NCBI GenBank assembly: GCA_030544685.1
Contig: CP086683.1
Span: 1,922,001 to 1,986,000 of the forward strand
Reading direction: 5' to 3'
Length of the DNA stretch: 64,000 nt
From: Pseudomonas sp. B21_DOA
GTDB lineage: Bacteria > Pseudomonadota > Gammaproteobacteria > Pseudomonadales > Pseudomonadaceae
The position numbers were made by a program, and so were the translations under genes. Positions 9,340-19,448 of this stretch are shown here, piece after piece; positions within the stretch are counted from its first letter, which is position 1; each line of letters begins with the position of its first letter. The notes beneath the pieces were generated by a model. The model made no database searches. It was not told the DNA's origin and was given only the letters and a program-made list of their open reading frames with translations.

Positions 9340-10388
9340 GGCACATCTCTCTTGTGGTGTTGGCGACGCCAGGCGCGGATCGACGTGAACAACAGAAACG
9401 TCAGCAGCGCCGGCAGGACATAAAACAGCATCAAGCGCTCGAGTCTGCCGGCCAGCGGCATGCCGGTGGTGAACGACACCACATGCAGCCCGTAGACCAG
9501 ATACAAACCAAGCAGCAGCAAGCCTTCGACCCGGGTCACGCGGTAGCCGGAATAGAACACCGGCAGGCACAGCGCCGCGACGCCGAGCATCACCGGCAAG
9601 TCGAAATCCAGCGCATTCGGGGAAACGGAAAGCGGCGTCGGTGCGAGGAGGGCGGTCAGCCCGAGCACCCCGAGCAGGTTGAACAGGTTGGCGCCGATCA
9701 CGTTGCCCACAGCAATGTCGCGCTGCCCGCGCAACGCAGCGATCAGCGAAGTCGCCAGTTCGGGTAGCGAAGTGCCGACCGCGACCACGGTCAGACCGAT
9801 GACCCGTTCCGACAGGCCCAAGTCGGTGGCCACGACCACGGCGGCGCCGAGCAGCAGACGCCCGGCGAACACCAGCATGGCCAGGCCAGCGAGAATCATC
9901 AGCCCACTGATCAGCCAGGATTGCTGTGTCTCGGTGGGTGGTTCTGTATGCGGTCGCGTCGAGTGTCGCGACTGGCGAAACAGCAAGCCGAGGTACAACG
10001 CCAAAGCGCCGAGCAGCAGAACGCCGTCGAAACGCCCGATGTCCTTGTTCCAGGCGAGGATGAATACCAACAGGCTGGCGCCGATCATCAGCGGGATGTC
10101 CAGGCGCACCAGTTGCCGCGACACGCGCAGCGGGATGATCAGTGCCGACAGGCCAAGGGTTACAAGGATGTTGAAGATGCCGCTGCCGACCACGCTGCCG
10201 ACGGCGATGTCGGGGTTGTCGGACAGCGCCGCTTGCAGGCTCACCGCCATTTGCGGGGCGCTGCTCCCGAGAGCGACGATGGTCAGGCCAATGATCAGCG
10301 GGCGCACATGCAGACGCTCGGCCAGACGCACGGCGGCGCGCACCATCAGCTCGGCGCCGATGAGCAAAAGACACAGGCCACTGAGCAA
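9336..10388 (-). CDS. calcium/sodium antiporter (CaCA family, YrbG-like)
   Basis: An inner-membrane cation exchanger of about ten helices with the two inverted alpha-repeats typical of the family: VALGSSAPQMAVS and VAVGTSLPELATS, whose polar residues bind cation. Coordinates use the TTG at 10388. A longer version is likely. An ATG at 10444 overlaps the rlpA stop (TGATG) and reads MERRPF. One extra T in the run 10426-10429 would join it in frame to GLADLPLINVIELLSG, giving 369 residues and a complete first helix. That would be a further one-base loss of the kind seen throughout the window. Confidence 0.88.
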   Translation of the reverse strand: MLSGLCLLLIGAELMVRAAVRLAERLHVRPLIIGLTIVALGSSAPQMAVSLQAALSDNPDIAVGSVVGSGIFNILVTLGLSALIIPLRVSRQLVRLDIPLMIGASLLVFILAWNKDIGRFDGVLLLGALALYLGLLFRQSRHSTRPHTEPPTETQQSWLISGLMILAGLAMLVFAGRLLLGAAVVVATDLGLSERVIGLTVVAVGTSLPELATSLIAALRGQRDIAVGNVIGANLFNLLGVLGLTALLAPTPLSVSPNALDFDLPVMLGVAALCLPVFYSGYRVTRVEGLLLLGLYLVYGLHVVSFTTGMPLAGRLERLMLFYVLPALLTFLLFTSIRAWRRQHHKRDVP

Positions 10389-10443
10389 TTCGATGACGTT
10401 GATCAGCGGCAGATCGGCTAGTCCGAAAATGGTCGGCGCTCCA

Positions 10444-10815
10444 TCAGTCGAGGGCCTGCACGCGTACCCGGGCGGTGCCGCTGCGCAGCATGCCGATTTC
10501 GTCGGCGGCCTCGCGTGACAGATCGATCAATCGGCCACGGGTGTGCGGGCCCCGGTCGTTGATGCGGACCACGACCGATTCGTCGTTTTTCAGGTTGGTG
10601 ACCTTCACCCGCGTGCCGAATGGCAACTGGCGGTGGGCGGCGGTCAGGGAATGCTGGTTGAACGCTTCGCCGCTGGCAGTGCGTTTACCGTGATGTTTGG
10701 CTCCGTAATAGGAGGCGACGCCGGTCTGGTCGTAACCGTGCGGGTCGATGGTGTCGGTACTGGCGCAACCGGCCAGCAGAGAGAGCAGGGCGCTGCTCAA
10801 AAACAGGCGCTTCAT
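10444..10815 (-). CDS. RlpA-like septal/cell-wall lipoprotein
   Basis: A 123-residue lipoprotein. The signal peptide MKRLFLSSALLSLLAGCAS has a lipobox cysteine at residue 17. A double-psi beta-barrel domain follows, with GVASYYGAKHHGKRTASGE and VRINDRGPHTRGRLIDLS. Full RlpA proteins cleave glycan strands lacking stem peptides and carry a C-terminal SPOR domain; this one stops after the barrel, so it is the short form. Outer-membrane attachment is expected. Enzymatic activity is not proven by sequence. Confidence 0.87.
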   Translation of the reverse strand: MKRLFLSSALLSLLAGCASTDTIDPHGYDQTGVASYYGAKHHGKRTASGEAFNQHSLTAAHRQLPFGTRVKVTNLKNDESVVVRINDRGPHTRGRLIDLSREAADEIGMLRSGTARVRVQALD

Positions 10816-10847
10816 TCAAAGGTATCCCGGATCAAATGTAGGATTGA

Positions 10848-10981
10848 CCTGTGGTGAGGGATTTATCCCCGTTGGACTGCGCAGCAGTCCCAAAACTGAA
10901 AACTCGATTTATCTGGTGCAAATCAAGCTCAGCAATTGGGGCCGCTTCGCGGCCCAGCGGGGATAAATCCCTCGCCACAGG
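10848..10981. repeat. long inverted repeat, gagggatttatcccc type
   Basis: Arms 10848-10875 (cctgtggtgagggatttatc...) and 10954-10981 are reverse complements with one or two mismatches. They are about 78 bases apart and contain a smaller dyad (ggactgcgcagcagtcc). It is a further dispersed palindrome class, in the gap between rlpA and gatB. Confidence 0.85.
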
Positions 10982-10994
10982 TCCCTTCCACAGG

Positions 10995-11027
10995 GGATGG
11001 AGCCAGGCTTTGGATCTGGCTCCATTG
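10995..11027 (-). terminator. hairpin after gatB
   Basis: atggagccag and ctggctccat form a 10-base-pair stem with a loop of about ten bases, just past the gatB stop. There is no T-run, so intrinsic termination is uncertain. Confidence 0.4.
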
Positions 11028-11030
11028 TGG

Positions 11031-12476
11031 TCAGCCTTCGAGCTTGCTTTTCAGCAGTTCGTTCACCTGCTGCGGGTTGGCTTTGCCTTTGGAGGCTTTC
11101 ATGGCCTGGCCGACGAAGAAACCGAACATCTTGCCGCGTTTGGCTTCGTCTGCCGCGCGGTACTGTTCGACCTGTTCGGCGTTGGCCGCGAGCATTTCAT
11201 CGAGCACGGCCGAGATCGCGCCCGTGTCGGTGACTTGCTTGAGGCCGCGCTTTTCGATGATCTCGTCAGCACTGCCTTCGCCGTTGGCCATCGCTTCGAA
11301 CACCACCTTGGCGATCTTGCCGGAGATGGTGTTGTCCTTGATGCGCTGTAGCATGCCGCCCAGTTGCTCGGCGGACACCGGCGAATCCTCGATGTCCAGG
11401 CCCTGCTTGTTAAGCAGGCTGCCCAACTCGACCATCACCCAGTTCGCCGCCAGTTTCGCGTCGCCACCGATGGCCGCGACTTTCTCGAAGTAGTCCGCCT
11501 GCTCACGGCTGGTGGCCAGCACGTTGGCGTCGTAGGCCGACAGACCGAACTGGCTCTGGAAGCGTTCGCGTTTTTGCGGTGGCAGTTCCGGCAGAGTCGC
11601 GCGCACTTCACCGAGAAACGACTCTTCGATGACCACCGGCAGCAGGTCCGGATCGGGGAAGTAACGGTAGTCGTTGGCTTCCTCTTTCGAACGCATCGGA
11701 CGGGTTTCATCCTTGTTCGGGTCGTACAGGCGGGTCTGCTGGATGACCTTGCCGCCGTCTTCGATCAGCTCGATCTGACGCTGGATTTCCGAGTTGATCG
11801 CCTTCTCGATGAAGCGGAACGAGTTGACGTTCTTGATCTCGCAGCGGGTACCGAACTCGACCTGGCCTTTCGGCCTTACCGAGACGTTGCAGTCGCAACG
11901 CAGCGAGCCTTCGGCCATGTTGCCGTCGCAGATGCCCAGGTAACGCACCAGCGCATGGATCGCCTTGACGTAAGCCACGGCTTCCTTGGCGCTGCGCATG
12001 TCCGGCTCGGAAACGATTTCCAGCAGCGGCGTGCCGGCACGGTTCAGGTCGATGCCGGTGGCACCGTTGAATTCTTCGTGCAGGCTCTTGCCGGCATCTT
12101 CTTCCAGGTGCGCGCGGGTAATGCCGACGCGTTTGACCGTGCCGTCTTCCAGGGCGATGTCCAGGTGGCCTTTGCCAACGATCGGCAATTCCATCTGGCT
12201 GATCTGATAGCCCTTCGGCAGGTCCGGGTAGAAGTAGTTCTTGCGGGCGAACACGTTGTGCTGGCCGATCTCGGCGTCAATCGCCAGACCGAACATCACC
12301 GCCATGCGCACCGCTTCCTGGTTGAGCACCGGCAGCACACCGGGCATGCCCAGGTCGATCAGACTGGCCTGAGTGTTCGGCTCGGAACCGAACGTGGTGG
12401 AACTACCGGAAAAGATTTTCGACCGGGTGGTGAGCTGAGTGTGAATCTCCAGCCCGATCACGACTTCCCATTGCAT
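11031..12476 (-). CDS. gatB: Asp-tRNA(Asn)/Glu-tRNA(Gln) amidotransferase subunit B
   Basis: The 481-residue B subunit starts [15 protein letters not shown] and carries the GatB cradle domain (about 1-290), with [12 protein letters not shown] and the zinc-site region [10 protein letters not shown]. Helical and YqeY tail domains follow (about 330-481). It binds and phosphorylates Glu-tRNA(Gln), or activates Asp-tRNA(Asn), for amidation with ammonia from GatA. ATG 12476 is the family start. The continuous open frame running from gatA into gatB is produced by the missing base in gatA, not by a true fusion. Confidence 0.97.
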   Translation of the reverse strand: MQWEVVIGLEIHTQLTTRSKIFSGSSTTFGSEPNTQASLIDLGMPGVLPVLNQEAVRMAVMFGLAIDAEIGQHNVFARKNYFYPDLPKGYQISQMELPIVGKGHLDIALEDGTVKRVGITRAHLEEDAGKSLHEEFNGATGIDLNRAGTPLLEIVSEPDMRSAKEAVAYVKAIHALVRYLGICDGNMAEGSLRCDCNVSVRPKGQVEFGTRCEIKNVNSFRFIEKAINSEIQRQIELIEDGGKVIQQTRLYDPNKDETRPMRSKEEANDYRYFPDPDLLPVVIEESFLGEVRATLPELPPQKRERFQSQFGLSAYDANVLATSREQADYFEKVAAIGGDAKLAANWVMVELGSLLNKQGLDIEDSPVSAEQLGGMLQRIKDNTISGKIAKVVFEAMANGEGSADEIIEKRGLKQVTDTGAISAVLDEMLAANAEQVEQYRAADEAKRGKMFGFFVGQAMKASKGKANPQQVNELLKSKLEG

Positions 12477-12486
12477 GTGTGTCTCC

Positions 12487-13937
12487 TCAGAAGCCGGTTG
12501 GGGTGCGGGTGTGCCAGTCGGTATTGAGCTGGTACTGGTGCGCCACATTGAGCAGGCGACCTTCCTGGAAATACGGCGCGAGCAACTGCACCCCACCGGC
12601 AGACCGTCGACAAAACCGGCCGGCATCGACAGGCCCGGCAGGCCGGCGAGGTTGGCGGTGATGGTGTAGACATCTTCCAGATAGGCAGCGACCGGGTCGC
12701 TGTTCTTCGCGCCAAGCTTCCACGCCGGGTTCGGCGTGGTCGGGCCGAGGATGATGTCGACTTCATTGAAGGCAGCCATGAAGTCGTTCTTCACCAGACG
12801 ACGGATCTTCTGCGCTTTCAGGTAGTAAGCGTCGTAGTAACCGGCGGACAGCGCGTAGGCACCGACCATGATCCGGCGCTGTACTTCGGCGCCGAAGCCT
12901 TCGCCACGGGAGCGCTTGTACAGGTCGATGAGGTTTTCCGGGTTCTCGCAGCGATGGCCGAAACGCACGCCGTCGAAACGCGACAGGTTGGAAGACGCTT
13001 CTGCCGGGGCGATCACGTAGTAGGCCGGAATGGCGTGCTGCATATTCGGCAGGCTGATTTCCTTGATCACCGCACCGAGCTTCTGCAACTGCTGGATGCT
13101 GTTCTGGATCAGCTCGGCAATGCGCGGGTCGAGACCAGCGCTGAAGTATTCCTTCGGCACGCCGATGCGCAGGCCTTGCAGCGACTCGCCGAGGCTGGAG
13201 GAGTAATCCGGGACTGGCTCATCGATGCTGGTGGAGTCGTTCGGGTCGAAGCCGGCCATGCCTTGCAGGAGGATCGCGCAGTCTTCGGCCGTGCGCGCCA
13301 ACGGGCCGCCCTGATCGAGGCTGGACGCGTAGGCAATCATGCCCCAGCGCGAAACGCGACCGTAGGTCGGCTTCAGGCCGGTGAGGTTGGTGAACGCCGC
13401 CGGCTGACGGATCGAACCGCCGGTGTCAGTGGCCGTGGCCGCTGGCAAAAGACGAGCGGCAACCGCCGCCGCCGAGCCACCGGACGAACCGCCTGGCACG
13501 TGTTCCAGGTTCCACGGGTTTTTCACGGCGCCGTACCAGCTCGACTCGTTGGCCGAACCCATGGCGAATTCGTCCATGTTGGTCTTGCCCAGAGTCACCG
13601 CGCCGGCAGCGGCCAGTTTCGCGACTACGGTGGCGTCGTAGGGAGCCTTGAAATTGTCGAGCATCTTCGAGCCGCAGCTGGTGCGGATGCCCTGGGTGCA
13701 GAACAGATCCTTGTGGGCGATCGGCGCGCCGAGCAGGGCGCCGCTCTCACCATTGGCCCGGCGCGCATCGGCGGCTTTCGCCTGCTCGATGGCCAGATCC
13801 TCGGTGAGGCTGATGAAACTGTTGAGCTGCGGATCGAGCTGGGTAATACGCGCCAGCAGGACTTTGGTCAGCTCTTCGGAGGAAAACTTTTTATCGGCGA
13901 GACCGCGGGCGATCTCGGCCAGAGTCATTTGATGCAT
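12487..13937 (-). CDS. gatA: Asp-tRNA(Asn)/Glu-tRNA(Gln) amidotransferase subunit A (one-base frameshift)
   Basis: An amidase-signature enzyme releasing ammonia from glutamine. The Ser-cis-Ser-Lys triad is visible: the lysine in APIAHKDLF, and the serines in [13 protein letters not shown] and [11 protein letters not shown]. The frame breaks near the end after VDGLPVG at the C run 12591-12594 (plus strand). One added base restores [18 protein letters not shown] and a TGA at 12489, giving 483 residues. It lies between gatC and gatB in one operon. Confidence 0.97.
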
Positions 13938-13953
13938 TGCAGGCTCTTTCCCT

Positions 13954-14241
13954 TTAGTCGATGACTTTCGGAACCAGATACAGGCCGTTTTCGACCGCTG
14001 GTGCGATGGACTGGTAGGCCTCGCGGTTATTCGTCTCGGTTACCACGTCGGCGCGCAGGCGCTGACTGGCTTCCAAAGGGTGGGCCAGCGGCTCGATACC
14101 GTCGGTATCAACGGCCTGCATTTCGTCGACCAGCCCGAGAATGCTGTTGAGGGCGGAAGTAATGTGCGGAAGATCGGCATCGTTGAGGCCAAGGCAGGCC
14201 AGATGCGCGATTTTTTCCACGTCGGAGCGTTCTAGCGCCAT
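13954..14241 (-). CDS. gatC: Asp-tRNA(Asn)/Glu-tRNA(Gln) amidotransferase subunit C
   Basis: A 95-residue GatC that wraps around the A-B interface and stabilises the complex. It begins [19 protein letters not shown] and contains the conserved [12 protein letters not shown] segment. It is the first gene of gatCAB, 16 bases before gatA, and is divergent from mreB across a 210-base gap holding both promoters. Confidence 0.96.
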   Translation of the reverse strand: MALERSDVEKIAHLACLGLNDADLPHITSALNSILGLVDEMQAVDTDGIEPLAHPLEASQRLRADVVTETNNREAYQSIAPAVENGLYLVPKVID

Positions 14242-14439
14242 CGGGATTCTCCAGTGGAAAACAGAACGGACGGCGTCCGTGTGTTAGATTGTCGGAACAC
14301 TACCGCACTTCTACGGTCATAAGGCCGCGATTGTGGGGCTTGGTGCACAGAAAAGCGGCCAATTTAACATATTGGCGCCTTGCCCAAAATCCCTGTCGTT
14401 GTTAGAGTTTGCCGCACTTTTTACCCACGCGTTGCCTAG

Positions 14440-15488
<1,049 letters not shown>

Positions 15489-15628
15489 GCTTCGAATGCA
15501 ATACGTGGGTGAACGCACAGGCAGCACTTTGCAGTGCTGCCTGTTGGCGTTTATCTTCTGTCAGTCTTCATCCAGGCCGGTTTGATGCCGTATGAATAAA
15601 CAGAACATTTGCCTGGGAGGAGCGGCTT

Positions 15629-16732
15629 ATTAAACCGCTTTTCACCAAAGGCCCTTCGTTGGGCGTGCGCCTGTTGGTGCTGGCCGTGCTCGCGGTCGCA
15701 CTGATGGTGGTCGATGCACGTTTCGACCTGCTCAAACCCGCGCGCAAGCAAGCGTCGCTGGTGCTCATGGATGCCTACTGGATTACGGACCTGCCCGGCC
15801 GCTTGTGGGAAGGGGTCGCCAGTCAGTTCGGCAGCCGCACCGAGCTCGTCGCCGAAAACGAAAAACTCAAGACCGAAAACCTGCTGTTGCAGGGACGCAT
15901 GCAAAAGCTCGCGGCCCTGACCGAGCAGAACGTTCGGCTGCGCGAGTTGCTCAACTCCTCCGCACTGGTCAATGAAAAGGTCGAAGTGGCCGAGCTGATC
16001 GGCATGGACCCCAACCCCTTCACCCATCGCATCATCATCAACAAAGGTGAGCGCGACGGCGTGGTGCTCGGCCAACCGGTGCTCGATGCCCGCGGGTTGA
16101 TGGGCCAGGTGGTTGAATTGATGCCGTACACCTCGCGTGTCCTGCTGCTGACCGACACCACCCACAGCATTCCCGTACAGGTGAACCGTAACGGTCTGCG
16201 CGCGATTGCCAGTGGCACCGGCAACCCGGAGCGCCTGGAATTGCGTCATGTCGCCGACACGGCGGACATCAAGGAAGGCGATCTGCTGGTCAGCTCCGGC
16301 CTCGGCCAGCGATTCCCGGCCGGTTATCCGGTGGCGACGGTAAAAGAGGTCATCCACGATTCCGGCCAACCGTTCGCTATCGTCCGCGCCGTGCCCACAG
16401 CTGCCCTGAACCGTAGTCGCTACCTGTTGCTGGTGTTCAGCGACAGCCGCACTGCCGAGGAGCGCGCCAATGACGCGGCCCAGGCCCAGGAGCAACTCGA
16501 TGCCCACGGCGGTGGCCCGATGTTGCCGGCCAGCGTGCCGAAACCGTTGATCATGCCTGCCACGCCATCGACCGCTACCGCAGCGCCGGCCACTGAAGCC
16601 GCAGCGCCTGCCGCCACGCCAGCCAAGCCCGCCGCGAGCAAGCCGCCCGCTGCCGCTCCGGCCACTGCCAAACCGCCGGCCGCCAGCAAACCACCGGCGA
16701 AACCGCCAGCGACTACCGGGGGACGAGAATAA
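15629..16732 (+). CDS. mreC: rod-shape determining protein MreC
   Basis: A bitopic inner-membrane protein linking MreB to the periplasmic elongation machinery. After a short cytoplasmic start comes one membrane helix (RLLVLAVLAVALMVV), then a coiled coil (about 75-110) and the beta-barrel MreC domain. The last 80 or so residues are a tail rich in alanine and proline (repeated KPPA/AAPA). The start is unusual: family-like IKPLFTKGPSLG begins at an ATT (15629), eight bases after gggaggag. The nearest standard start in frame is TTG 15659, which would drop that conserved segment. It overlaps mreD by one base (TAATG). Confidence 0.92.
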   Translation: MKPLFTKGPSLGVRLLVLAVLAVALMVVDARFDLLKPARKQASLVLMDAYWITDLPGRLWEGVASQFGSRTELVAENEKLKTENLLLQGRMQKLAALTEQNVRLRELLNSSALVNEKVEVAELIGMDPNPFTHRIIINKGERDGVVLGQPVLDARGLMGQVVELMPYTSRVLLLTDTTHSIPVQVNRNGLRAIASGTGNPERLELRHVADTADIKEGDLLVSSGLGQRFPAGYPVATVKEVIHDSGQPFAIVRAVPTAALNRSRYLLLVFSDSRTAEERANDAAQAQEQLDAHGGGPMLPASVPKPLIMPATPSTATAAPATEAAAPAATPAKPAASKPPAAAPATAKPPAASKPPAKPPATTGGRE

Positions 16733-17223
16733 TGGTCGGCGCGAAAAAATCCGGAAACGGCTGGATGATCTGGCTGACGTTCTTCGTCGGCATCCTGCTC
16801 AGCGTTTCGCCGTTGCCGATCTTCATGGAAATCCTTCGCCCGCTGTGGCTGGCCTTGCTCGTGACGTTTTGGGCGCTGTACATGCCGCACACGGTCGGCA
16901 TGGTGACGGCGTTCTGTCTGGGGCTGGCCGAAGATGTCCTGCAGGGCGACCTGCTCGGGCAGAACGCGCTGATCCTGACCCTGATTACTTTCCTCGTGTT
17001 GTCGTTGCAGCAGCGCCTGCGCATGTTCCCGATGTGGCAGCAGTGCCTAGTGATCCTGGTGATCTTCGGCCTCGCACAATTGGCGCAACTGTGGCTCAGC
17101 GCTCTGACCGGCAACCGTCAGCCAACCCTGGCGCTGGTCTTGCCGGCGCTGGTCAGTGCCTTGCTCTGGCCGTGGGTCAGCTTCGCCCTGCGCGGGATGT
17201 GCCGACGCTACAGAATCTATTGA
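16732..17223 (+). CDS. mreD: rod-shape determining protein MreD
   Basis: A 163-residue inner-membrane protein with five or six helices, starting [16 protein letters not shown]. It contains the conserved helix pair [24 protein letters not shown]. It completes the MreBCD elongasome and its translation is coupled to mreC through the TAATG overlap. Confidence 0.95.
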   Translation: MVGAKKSGNGWMIWLTFFVGILLSVSPLPIFMEILRPLWLALLVTFWALYMPHTVGMVTAFCLGLAEDVLQGDLLGQNALILTLITFLVLSLQQRLRMFPMWQQCLVILVIFGLAQLAQLWLSALTGNRQPTLALVLPALVSALLWPWVSFALRGMCRRYRIY

Positions 17224-17260
17224 GCCGGTGAAGCAGGGCACTGAACAGGGAGATGTTTTG

Positions 17261-17857
17261 ATGAAACTGCTTTACCTCGCCTCCGGCTCACCGCGTCGCC
17301 GTGAATTGCTCACGCAGATCGGCGTGCGCTTTTCCGCCATCAGTGCAGACATCGACGAAACCCCGCTTCCTGAAGAATCCCCTTCGGCCTATGTCGAGCG
17401 CCTCGCGCGTGGCAAGGCTGAGGCCGGGCGCCGCTCGGTCGTCTCTGGCCAGCCGTTCTGCGTGCTTGGCGCCGACACCGCTGTGGTGCTCGACGGCAAA
17501 ATACTTGGCAAACCGGTGGACGAAGCCGACGCATGCGCCATGCTGATGATGTTGTCCGGCAACGAACACGAAGTGCTGACCGCCATCGCCGTGCTTGAAG
17601 GTGAGCGCTGCGAGTCGCGGGTGGTGCGCAGCCGCGTGCGTTTCCGCACCATCAGTCGCGAAGAGGCCGGCGCCTACTGGGCCAGTGGTGAACCGCGCGA
17701 CAAGGCCGGCGGCTATGGCATTCAGGGCCTGGGCGCGGTGTTTGTCGCCGGGCTCGAAGGCAGCTATTCGGCGGTGGTCGGCCTGCCGCTGTGCGAAACC
17801 TGCGAGGCGTTGGGCCATTTCGGCATACCCTGTTGGCAAAACCTGAACACGCCCTGA
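17261..17857 (+). CDS. Maf-family nucleotide pyrophosphatase (YhdE type)
   Basis: A 198-residue Maf protein that hydrolyses non-canonical or excess nucleoside triphosphates (dTTP/UTP for YhdE-like members). Motifs: [11 protein letters not shown] at the N-terminus, [15 protein letters not shown] (about 69-83) and the [14 protein letters not shown] substrate loop (about 145-158). ATG 17261 is preceded by ggagatg. It sits between mreD and rng in the same order as in other gammaproteobacteria. Confidence 0.94.
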   Translation: MKLLYLASGSPRRRELLTQIGVRFSAISADIDETPLPEESPSAYVERLARGKAEAGRRSVVSGQPFCVLGADTAVVLDGKILGKPVDEADACAMLMMLSGNEHEVLTAIAVLEGERCESRVVRSRVRFRTISREEAGAYWASGEPRDKAGGYGIQGLGAVFVAGLEGSYSAVVGLPLCETCEALGHFGIPCWQNLNTP

Positions 17858-17915
17858 GCGTCGTACGAATCCAGATGCGGCCACTATCGTGAACATGCCT
17901 GAACGAGATCCTGCC

Positions 17916-19373
17916 ATGAGTGAAGAGATTCTGATCAACATCACGCCGATGGAGTCGCGCGTGGCGGTGGTCGAAAACGGTGTGCTGCAAGAAGTCCACG
18001 TTGAGCGCACGCAGAAACGCGGGATCGTCGGCAACATCTATAAAGGCAAGATCGTGCGCGTCCTGCCGGGCATGCAGGCAGCATTTGTCGACATTGGCCT
18101 CGATCGCGCGGCTTTCATTCATGCCGCCGAAATTTCCCTGCGTGAAGGCCCGGCCGTGGAAAGCATCAGTTCGCTGGTGCACGAGGGCCAGAGCCTGGTG
18201 GTACAAGTCACCAAGGATCCGATCGGCTCCAAAGGCGCACGTCTGACCACGCAACTGTCGATCCCTTCGCGTTATCTGGTGTACATGCCGCGCACCGCCC
18301 ACGTCGGCATTTCCCTGAAGATCGAAGACGAAGCCGAGCGCGAGCGCCTCAAGCAGGTGGTCAGCGATTGCGTGGCCAAGGAAGGTATCAAGGAGGCCGG
18401 CGGTTTCATTCTGCGCACAGCCGCTGAAGGCGCGGGCGCTGATGAAATCCTCATGGACATCCGCTACCTGCGGCGTCTCTGGGACCAGATCAACGAGCAG
18501 ATCAAGACCATCGCTGCGCCCAGCGTGATCTATGAAGACCTAGGCCTGGCCCTGCGTACTCTGCGTGACCTGGTCAATCCGAAGATCGAGAAAATTCGCA
18601 TTGACTCGCGGGAAACCTTCCAGAAAACCACGCAATTCGTCGCCGAACTGATGCCGGAAATCGCCGATCGTCTGGAACACTATCCAGGTGAGCGACCGAT
18701 CTTCGACCTCTACGGTGTCGAAGACGAAATCCAGCGTGCGCTGGAGCGCAAGGTGCCGCTCAAGTCCGGCGGTTATCTGGTGATCGATCCGGCGGAAGCC
18801 ATGACCACCATCGACGTCAACACCGGGGCGTTCGTCGGCCATCGCAATCTCGAAGAAACCATTTTCAAGACCAATCTCGAAGCGGCCACGGCGATTGCCC
18901 GGCAAATGCGCCTGCGCAACCTCGGCGGGATCATCATCATCGACTTCATCGACATGGAAGATGAGGAGCATCAGCGGCAGGTCCTGCGCACTCTGGAGAA
19001 ACAGCTGGAGCGCGATCACGCCAAGACCAACATCATCGGCATCACCGAGTTGGGCCTGGTGCAGATGACCCGCAAGCGCACCCGTGAAAGTCTTGAACAG
19101 GTGCTGTGCGAGCCGTGCAGCAGTTGTCAGGGACGCGGCAAACTGAAGACTGCCGAAACCATCTGTTACGAGATCTTCCGCGAGATCCTGCGCGAGGCCC
19201 GGGCCTATCAGGCCGAGGGTTATCGGGTACTGGCCAACCAGAAAGTGGTGGATCGCCTGCTTGACGAAGAATCCGGTAACGTCGCCGAGCTTGAAGGCTT
19301 TATCGGCCGCACCATACGCTTCCAGGTGGAAACCATGTATTCCCAGGAACAATATGACGTGGTGCTGCTCTGA
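17916..19373 (+). CDS. rng: ribonuclease G
   Basis: A 485-residue RNase E/G-family endonuclease, involved in 16S rRNA 5' maturation and mRNA decay. The S1 domain lies at about 35-125. The DNase I-like catalytic core has its metal aspartates in TIDVNTGAFVG and IIIIDFIDMED. The zinc-link CEPCSSC (near 405) joins dimers. It lacks the long C-terminal scaffold of RNase E. ATG 17916 (MSEEILINITPMESR) is chosen over the in-frame GTG at 17889. Confidence 0.96.
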   Translation: MSEEILINITPMESRVAVVENGVLQEVHVERTQKRGIVGNIYKGKIVRVLPGMQAAFVDIGLDRAAFIHAAEISLREGPAVESISSLVHEGQSLVVQVTKDPIGSKGARLTTQLSIPSRYLVYMPRTAHVGISLKIEDEAERERLKQVVSDCVAKEGIKEAGGFILRTAAEGAGADEILMDIRYLRRLWDQINEQIKTIAAPSVIYEDLGLALRTLRDLVNPKIEKIRIDSRETFQKTTQFVAELMPEIADRLEHYPGERPIFDLYGVEDEIQRALERKVPLKSGGYLVIDPAEAMTTIDVNTGAFVGHRNLEETIFKTNLEAATAIARQMRLRNLGGIIIIDFIDMEDEEHQRQVLRTLEKQLERDHAKTNIIGITELGLVQMTRKRTRESLEQVLCEPCSSCQGRGKLKTAETICYEIFREILREARAYQAEGYRVLANQKVVDRLLDEESGNVAELEGFIGRTIRFQVETMYSQEQYDVVLL

Positions 19374-19448
19374 AGCCCTGCATCACCCTTCATTCAACGC
19401 GGCTGGCCTCAGCTTTTCGCAGTATTTTTGCCATGGGAGCCAACTGAC

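Noticed and set aside
9175..10374. 399-codon frame appearing to join an arginine-rich protein to a decarboxylase start
   Set aside because: The first 350 codons are the wrong frame of the antiporter gene. Only the last part (from MNESKQ) is real and belongs to the decarboxylase gene.
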